From positions 1-32,018 of the forward strand of contig JAQCLE010000037.1 of assembly GCA_027592755.1 (NCBI GenBank): a DNA stretch of 32,018 nt, in the 5' to 3' direction. Of the stretch, positions 26,539 through 32,018 are shown one piece after another (positions within the stretch are counted from its first letter, which is position 1; each line of letters opens with the position of its first letter). Source of the stretch: Bacteroidota bacterium (GTDB lineage Bacteria > Bacteroidota > Bacteroidia > Cytophagales > Cyclobacteriaceae). The translations under genes were made by a program, and so were the position numbers. The notes below the pieces were generated by a model. The model had not been told where the DNA came from. It saw only the letters and a program-made list of their open reading frames with translations, and did no database searches.

Positions 26539-27321
26539 TTATTTTAATGTTGACAGTGCAAATCTGATGTTCTCTAACTGACATTTTCCATAAACATCAG
26601 AAACAAGGTTAAAAACATCTGACTCAGCCGGAGGCACCCCATCAAGTGTCATGCCATCTACCAGGTCTTTAAATTCATCGGATGACACCATCACGAGAGG
26701 TAGGGGTGTGATTATTTTTGAAATTTCCTGAGCGCCATCGAAGTAATAAAGTATGTAATCAGAAACTTTATCAACAGGAATCGGCGTGTCGTCCACTTTA
26801 AGCAATTCATTTCTATTAATGATAAGTGAATCTCCACTGTTTGCCATTTTTTTATTAATGGCCTCGCCATTGTATTGATATTGTATGTAGAAAAAATTGT
26901 TAGAATTCTGAGGATAGGATACCGATGACACCTGAATCTTCAATTCAGATCCTACCACAGCAAACTGGTCACCAAAGAAATTTCTGAAATCCAGTGAATT
27001 ATTTATGCCTCCTGCCCTGGTGCTCATCTGACCTCGAACCGGAGTGACAACAGAGCTTAGAACATAAAACAGGTCATTCGAAGAACGTTAATTCGATTCA
27101 GACTTCAATATAAAACGTCCCCTGTCAGGACTTAAAACTGCGGCTACAGCATCAGGTGATTTAAATACAATTTGCTCGTTGGCCCCCACCCGGTCACCTC
27201 GTTTGATGGGTATGTCAGAAGACTTTTTGAGTATCTCTCCCCTAACATGAATGACAGTGTAATCCTGTGCGTATGCACATGATGCCAGAGCAAATAAAAA
27301 AATGGCTAAGATCCGTCGCAT
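26539..27321 (-). pseudogene. exported FecR-like protein, interrupted by in-frame TAA
   Basis: The frame from the ATG at 27321 to the stop at 26539 is 261 codons, broken only by TAA at 27088-27090 (codon 78). Before the stop it encodes a signal peptide (cleavage after CAYAQ) and a domain with the FecR-like pattern: YTVIHVRGEILKK, PIKRGDRVGANEQIVFKS, AVAAVLSPDRGRFILK. After the stop the same frame reads RSSNDLFYVLSSVVTPVRG, then a 162-codon part (starting MSTRAGG) with KIQVSSVSYPQ, a polar middle and GKCQLENIRFAL at the end. The direct continuation argues for one nonsense change, such as CAA to TAA. The gene starts three bases after the caspase stop and ends one base before the CHASE2-like gene. 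If the stop is real, only a 77-residue exported fragment and possibly a leaderless second piece are made. Confidence 0.7.
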
Positions 27322-27324
27322 ATT

Positions 27325-30300
27325 CTAATATACTTGAAAATCGTTTTTAATATTTTCCTCGCGGGAAGTCGGTACTTGTTTTCCACCAGATAGTGTAATC
27401 ACTTGTTCTGAAACATATTCTTGGATTTCCCGAATTGTATAACTCCTGTTTCTATCCAGATCAGCCCTTCGTGTATTTATTCCCTGAATAAGTGAAGAAG
27501 TGAATAGCCCATTTTGAGAGTAGACACCTTCATCTGACGCCAATTCTGCACCACCTGCAGCTGAAATTACAGTAGCTCCTGTTCCTTTTTTCAAATCTCC
27601 AAACAAAGACTTCGAGAGTTCCAGTGTATTTTCAAGACCAAAACTATTTTGCTTGAGCTTTATCAACTTCCCCGTTGACCTAAACGTTGTAGGCCCTATT
27701 ACAACTGATGCTTCATTAACTGATTCCACGTCGTCACTATCAAGTTCTCCCGAATGACAAGTGTCCATCAGCAATAATTTGTTCCTGCAATTGATTCCGT
27801 CCAACAATGCTTCAATTTTATCATAAGGTAATCCTCCGTTTTGAGGATTGTCAAAATCCATATTATGGGTAGCAAAATAGTAATTGTATGAGTTGTCCAA
27901 CACTCCGTGTCCCGCAATGAAAACAATCACAACATCGTCTTCTTTTGCTTCTTCAAAGAAATTTCTCAAAGTTCCGATGTTGGAGAGTGTCGCACTCTCA
28001 TTAGTAAATGATTTCTTATACACGTTTTCATAAATGGAAGACTTCTCAATTGTTGACGCTATATCATCGGCATCTTTTGCAGCAAATTTGAGATTGAATT
28101 TTGATTGCTGATAGACTGAAACACCGATCGTTGCCAGATAGAGGTTGGGCTTAAAATAATCAGCTTCATACTTTACATCAAAAGTGAATGGCAATGAGCT
28201 TGTTCCAGTGGAATTTATTGCTGTTACATCTACTGTATTCAATCCAGCGACAAGATTGAATTCCAGGGTCTTGGAAATGTTCAGTGAGTTGGCTCCCGAA
28301 ACATCAACACCGGAAGAGCCAAACACTGGCACATCATTAACGAACACCATCAACCTATCCAATGCCACGGATGGATCAGAGGCCGCAACGTCAAGACTGA
28401 ACAGCCTCTCTTCCGTTGCGTATGGGAGTTTCTCCAGGTCGATAACTACTTCGGGTAATTCAAAAGTGGTAGAAAGACTTTCTTCACTGAAGCCAAGGCG
28501 CTTAAGCCTCCTTTGATATGCCGCTTTTAAGGAAGCAATTAATTTATCGGACGCATAACCCAGCTTTTCGGCAACAATATCGGGGCGGTTATACTTCAAT
28601 TCGAACTGTTCAAAAGGCAGGATTTTGTTTTCAGTCTTGAAGGCTATAGCCTTTGAAGCCCCTTTGGATGAAGTATAGTAAAAATCCTGTGTGTAAGTGA
28701 TAAAATCAAAGTAATTGATTTGGGCCATTGTAATCTTCAATTCTCCCAAGTTTAGATCGTACATCGAAATTTGCCCCAATTCGTTGGTGGTGATTAGAAA
28801 CTTTTCATCCTTGCTGAAAGTTGCATCTGAAATAATTCCCTTTTGAGTACTCTCAAATGCTATAGTGTTACCCTTTTTTAATGAAAATGAAAATCCATCT
28901 GAAGTGAAGCTATAACCCCCGCTTTCATATTTGTCTTCATAATCCTTAAAGTTTACTCCTTTGAGATTTTTTGCGATCTTGTTTTTTGATTTAGACCAAA
29001 TATGGATGTCTCCTTTTTCCGTACCGGCAAGAAATAAGTCATCATCTTCCTCATCAAATTTCACCCAGGTGATGTTATCCGAGTTCTCAAGAAATGACTT
29101 TAACATTCGCCCATTGTTGAGGTTCCACAATTTAAAAAATCTGGTGTTTGCAGAGGCCGTTAATGCGTAATTACCATCAGCAGATACATCGATGTGAATA
29201 ATATCGGATGCCCTGTCGAAAGTTCTCACCAAAGTACCAGTGGTAATGTCCCACATTGTAAGATCGCGATCCAATGAGCCCACAAGGATGTGTTTGCCAT
29301 CAGGCATCGCATCAACTGCTAAAACAGGTTGTACGAATCCTTCAAGGCTTCTGATTATTCTTCCTGTACCAACATCCCAAAGCTTAATACGACGATCATC
29401 ATCTGAGGAAACCATCGTCTTGTAATCCGGTGACAGAGCAATCGAATTAAGCCAGTTGACATCGCCTGTAAATTCTTTCAACACAGGTGGTTCATATGCT
29501 GCCGATTCGCTTTGCTGATCAGGGAAATCAGCGGTTTCCATATCGTAAATTTTGATAGCATTTTGGATGTTGGCAATGATCTTTGTTTGGTCTTCATTAA
29601 AAACTGCCCTTGTATTTGGATAATTAATTGTCCATCGCTGTGGCTTCTTTACATCTTTAAAGCCAGTTCCGTCTTCCGTGAGTTCAACAATGGAAACCGA
29701 AGTGCCTCCATTTTTTTCTTCCTCACCTTTTGCAGCCATCATTGGCAGATAAGTGTTTTGACATACCAGGATTGATTTCCCGTCTTTTGCATATTCAATA
29801 TTATTATAATTCATGATGTAAAAATCCAACATGCCCTTGCCCACATTGCCTTTGGCTATATTAGCAGCAATCGAAAACCCTGACAATATTGCATAGGTGT
29901 ATGCCTTTGCAGCTCCTGCGGCCTTGTAATGTTTTAAGGCGTCATCCAGAATAGCGCCATTAGTCAGATCAATCAATAGTACCTCAACATCGTTTGTTTT
30001 TTGCCCGCCAACAACAGCTTTAGTCCCATCTGGGGATATACCCATCGCCCTGACTTCGGATGTCATCGCCTCTATAATTTGTTCAAGTTGGCCGCTTTGT
30101 ATACCCCACTTTTTAATTTTTTCGTCAATGCTTCCGGTATAAAAGGATAGCCCATCCTTAGTTAATTCAATCGTATTAATCACTCCTTCATGAGCGTCGA
30201 TTTTTGAAAGTGCCTCCTCATTCCCACCAACTTCCCAGATAAAAAGTTTTCCATCCGCATCTCCTGAGATTAACTTATTGCCATCAGGAGTTATGTTTAA

Positions 30301-30534
30301 CGCCTTTACCGCAGCAATATGTCCGGTGAAGTTTTTTACATCAACCCCGGTTTTGAGATCCCACATCTTTATTGTCTTATCATCGCTTGCTGAAAAAACA
30401 AAGTCACCGTCCGGTGAATAAATTACCTTGTTGATGGCGGCTTTATGACCTTGGCGAATTACCAGTTCTGGTTGTCCAAAAGATGGGTCCCAGATCAATA
30501 AGATAATTAACAATATAGAAGCTGATCTGACCAT
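27325..30534 (-). CDS. exported WD40-repeat caspase-family protease
   Basis: A 1069-residue protein. A signal peptide (about residues 1-20: VRSASILLIILLIWDPSFGQ) is followed by WD40 repeats at about 25-195 (DDKTIKMWDLKTG) and about 350-520 (DRRIKLWDVGTG, SLDRDLTMWDITTG). A hydrophobic Ala-rich insert (about 205-245) lies between them. Next come further propeller-like sequence, an Ig-like segment (about 710-790) and a C-terminal caspase-like p20 domain (about 800-1065). The catalytic pair is His876 in FIAGHGVLD and Cys926 in LLMDTCHSGE; an acidic run follows the Cys, as in metacaspase-like enzymes. The domain looks active. The frame reaches an ATG at 30585, but a terminator hairpin occupies that extra region, so the start at 30534 is used. 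The position of the signal peptide makes it periplasmic or surface-linked, unlike the cytosolic caspases of known defence systems. The substrate is unknown. Confidence 0.88.
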   Translation of the reverse strand: MVRSASILLIILLIWDPSFGQPELVIRQGHKAAINKVIYSPDGDFVFSASDDKTIKMWDLKTGVDVKNFTGHIAAVKALNITPDGNKLISGDADGKLFIWEVGGNEEALSKIDAHEGVINTIELTKDGLSFYTGSIDEKIKKWGIQSGQLEQIIEAMTSEVRAMGISPDGTKAVVGGQKTNDVEVLLIDLTNGAILDDALKHYKAAGAAKAYTYAILSGFSIAANIAKGNVGKGMLDFYIMNYNNIEYAKDGKSILVCQNTYLPMMAAKGEEEKNGGTSVSIVELTEDGTGFKDVKKPQRWTINYPNTRAVFNEDQTKIIANIQNAIKIYDMETADFPDQQSESAAYEPPVLKEFTGDVNWLNSIALSPDYKTMVSSDDDRRIKLWDVGTGRIIRSLEGFVQPVLAVDAMPDGKHILVGSLDRDLTMWDITTGTLVRTFDRASDIIHIDVSADGNYALTASANTRFFKLWNLNNGRMLKSFLENSDNITWVKFDEEDDDLFLAGTEKGDIHIWSKSKNKIAKNLKGVNFKDYEDKYESGGYSFTSDGFSFSLKKGNTIAFESTQKGIISDATFSKDEKFLITTNELGQISMYDLNLGELKITMAQINYFDFITYTQDFYYTSSKGASKAIAFKTENKILPFEQFELKYNRPDIVAEKLGYASDKLIASLKAAYQRRLKRLGFSEESLSTTFELPEVVIDLEKLPYATEERLFSLDVAASDPSVALDRLMVFVNDVPVFGSSGVDVSGANSLNISKTLEFNLVAGLNTVDVTAINSTGTSSLPFTFDVKYEADYFKPNLYLATIGVSVYQQSKFNLKFAAKDADDIASTIEKSSIYENVYKKSFTNESATLSNIGTLRNFFEEAKEDDVVIVFIAGHGVLDNSYNYYFATHNMDFDNPQNGGLPYDKIEALLDGINCRNKLLLMDTCHSGELDSDDVESVNEASVVIGPTTFRSTGKLIKLKQNSFGLENTLELSKSLFGDLKKGTGATVISAAGGAELASDEGVYSQNGLFTSSLIQGINTRRADLDRNRSYTIREIQEYVSEQVITLSGGKQVPTSREENIKNDFQVY

Positions 30535-30545
30535 GACTTGAAGGG

Positions 30546-30576
30546 TTAAAAAAGAGGCTCCCCATACTGAGGAGCC
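30546..30576 (-). terminator. terminator-like hairpin just before the caspase start codon
   Basis: On the minus strand GGCTCC (30576-30571) pairs with GGAGCC (30561-30556) across a nine-base loop and is followed by TCTTTTTT. This has the form of an intrinsic terminator. It lies 20 bases after the stop of the propeller gene, and its T tract ends about a dozen bases before the caspase ATG at 30534, leaving no room for a promoter between. It may act as an attenuator. Confidence 0.7.
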
Positions 30577-30596
30577 CTTAAACACTTGATTTTTTC

Positions 30597-32018
30597 TTAA
30601 AAACTATAACTTATGATTTGGGTTTTTGAAGCTTTATGGAAAACCTGCCCTGAAATTGGATCGAAATCATATATAGGCTCTTTATCTCCCAATTGAATTC
30701 TTCCTAGCTCCTCACCTGTTCTTTTGTCAACTTTAACCAGACCTGATGCTTTTCCCTGTCCACCTTCCCCCACAAGGGAGAGTATGACTTTCAGATCCCC
30801 TTTTTCTTTTGTCGCGGTAAATTTCTTCTTTGCCTCGGATCCTGCAGCACCTGCTATTGCCATCCAATCGTCAGCTTGCTGTGCATACATTTTGCTATAA
30901 TAATTATCCATTGGTATAGATCCATAATTATTTCTGGCTTGCGCTGATTGCGCTGAAGCTGATACAGCCATGGCTACAGCGGCTACTTGCATCGTTCTTA
31001 AAGCAATTTTTGCCGCAAGACTCAACCCTGGTGCAGGCCAGTTTTGATTGAACCTTACACTCCCATCGGTTTCCAGCATCATCAGGTTATTGGCTGAACT
31101 CAAGAGGTAACCACCTTCAACAAGCTCTATGCTTTCAGGTACCTGATCATCCTTAAATTCCTTATCAATTTTTCCTTTTAAAACATTATAAGTCCCTTCA
31201 TTCAAATCAACCTCATAGAGATCGCCATCAGCATACATGAGATCAATATCAAAAGCAGCCCTATAGCGGAGTGATGGGGTAGGGAGCATACCTTTATTAG
31301 CCCATACTTTCTCTCCATCATAAGTGATAATGCCTAAACGGCCTTTTTCATCGGTGTACATAATTCCTTTGCCAACCATTTGGTCGATATTGATACCCTT
31401 TACTTTCTCCTCCCATTTAACTGATCCGTCGTTTCGATCAAGCAAGATCAATTGCTTGTCCTTCGCTGCGACAGCAATACCATAGGCTCCAACATCAACC
31501 ACATAATTAATGTCCTTGATTTTAGTTTCCCATTTGGTCGCTCCACTCTGAAGGTCATATAAACTGAAAAATTTGCTATCGACTACAACGACTCCATCTT
31601 TGATTGCAAACATTTGCGGAACTTCGGCAAGCTTATACTCTACTGACCAAATAGGTGAACCCGTGCTGAGATTAAGTGCAATTAACTGGCCCGTATTTTT
31701 CTTCTTCTCAAAGAAATAACCTGTCGTCAAATCAAGGCTGACATCAAATTTTTCAAACGTTTGTTTCTTTTCAGACACGTCATAAGACCACATGACATTG
31801 CCACTCTTGGCGTCTATTTTGGCTATGCGTTCTAACCCGGCCAGAATTAGATTCCCATCGAGTGCAATCATTGGCAAAGCATCAATACCGATTTGATCTG
31901 TTTCCCAACGAATCTCTCCACTGGGTAAATCGATGAATTTAGTTATTTGTACACAACTATCCGAAAGTCTAATTTCAAAAAACGGATAAAATAGCGGAAA
32001 AAGTTCAAACCTTTGAGG
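30597..32018 (-). CDS. PQQ-type beta-propeller protein, 5' end beyond the window
   Basis: The frame is open from the stop at 30597-30599 to the right edge of the window, so the gene is partial at its N-terminus; at least 473 codons are present. The repeats follow the PQQ/BamB-like propeller pattern: DLPSGEIRWET, IDAKSGNVMWSYDV, LNLSTGSPIWSVEY, YDLQSGATKWETKI, LDRNDGSVKWEEKV and VDKRTGEELGRIQL. An Ala-rich, hydrophobic insert (LAAKIALRTMQVAAVAMAVS) interrupts the propeller, followed by a Tyr/Met/Gln-rich segment and AGAAGSEAKKKF. PQQ cofactor residues are not evident, so this is more likely a structural or binding propeller than an enzyme. It is the first visible gene of the caspase operon; a signal peptide cannot be judged because the start is missing. 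The ATG-like start at 31871 would cut into the repeat array and is not the real start. Confidence 0.75.
   Translation of the reverse strand, partial: PQRFELFPLFYPFFEIRLSDSCVQITKFIDLPSGEIRWETDQIGIDALPMIALDGNLILAGLERIAKIDAKSGNVMWSYDVSEKKQTFEKFDVSLDLTTGYFFEKKKNTGQLIALNLSTGSPIWSVEYKLAEVPQMFAIKDGVVVVDSKFFSLYDLQSGATKWETKIKDINYVVDVGAYGIAVAAKDKQLILLDRNDGSVKWEEKVKGINIDQMVGKGIMYTDEKGRLGIITYDGEKVWANKGMLPTPSLRYRAAFDIDLMYADGDLYEVDLNEGTYNVLKGKIDKEFKDDQVPESIELVEGGYLLSSANNLMMLETDGSVRFNQNWPAPGLSLAAKIALRTMQVAAVAMAVSASAQSAQARNNYGSIPMDNYYSKMYAQQADDWMAIAGAAGSEAKKKFTATKEKGDLKVILSLVGEGGQGKASGLVKVDKRTGEELGRIQLGDKEPIYDFDPISGQVFHKASKTQIISYSF

Noticed and set aside
2759-27090. Stop-codon reassignment (for example TAG or TGA read as an amino acid)
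   Set aside because: The three interrupting stops are three different codons, and all three are used as normal terminators elsewhere in the window.
30535-30585. Longer caspase N-terminus from the ATG at 30585
   Set aside because: The extra 17 codons overlap the terminator-like hairpin, and the signal peptide begins naturally at 30534.
1-32018. CRISPR array, tRNA or rRNA genes
   Set aside because: No regularly spaced repeats, cloverleaf pattern or rRNA-like sequence was noticed in any intergenic region; the gaps between genes are mostly under 300 bases.

Overview
The window looks like a chromosomal segment of a Bacteroidota bacterium, most likely of the Cytophagales type. The evidence is a MurF-alanine racemase fusion, a BirA / RsfS-FtsH cluster, an RprX/RprY-like two-component pair, -7 boxes of the TAnnTTTG kind, and weak or absent Shine-Dalgarno sites. 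The species cannot be read from the sequence.

Layout. Positions 1-5750 are accessory and partly decayed: an IS5-type transposase with a frameshift, a 46-codon ORF, a DUF2652 cyclase-like protein, a secreted six-hairpin glycosidase broken by an in-frame TAG, small exported or membrane proteins, and an exported M55 D-aminopeptidase. Positions 5754-8550 hold a response regulator broken by an in-frame TGA, tail to tail with a TPR sensor kinase and its small Tat-type partner. Positions 8819-11850 hold a quinoprotein glucose dehydrogenase-like enzyme with a built-in haem c domain, a small membrane protein and an ABM monooxygenase-fold protein. Positions 11955-25320 are housekeeping: murF-alr with a double GNAT gene, a HisA-like barrel lacking the first catalytic Asp, a two-component system, an M42 aminopeptidase, a membrane protein, FtsH, RsfS, BirA and a POTRA/outer-membrane-barrel protein.

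Positions 25359-32018 hold the most interesting unit, a minus-strand operon that runs off the right edge. In transcription order it encodes a PQQ-type beta-propeller protein (partial), an exported WD40-caspase protease with intact His/Cys dyad, an exported FecR-like protein (broken by an in-frame TAA), and a membrane CHASE2-like protein with no cytoplasmic output domain. All the complete members carry export or membrane signals. I infer an envelope-located caspase system with sensor-like partners; its function is unknown. A terminator-like hairpin sits just before the caspase start codon.

Three genes in the window carry a single in-frame stop (TAG, TGA, TAA) with an otherwise open frame on both sides. 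Each stop is one C-to-T change from a plausible sense codon (CAG, CGA, CAA).
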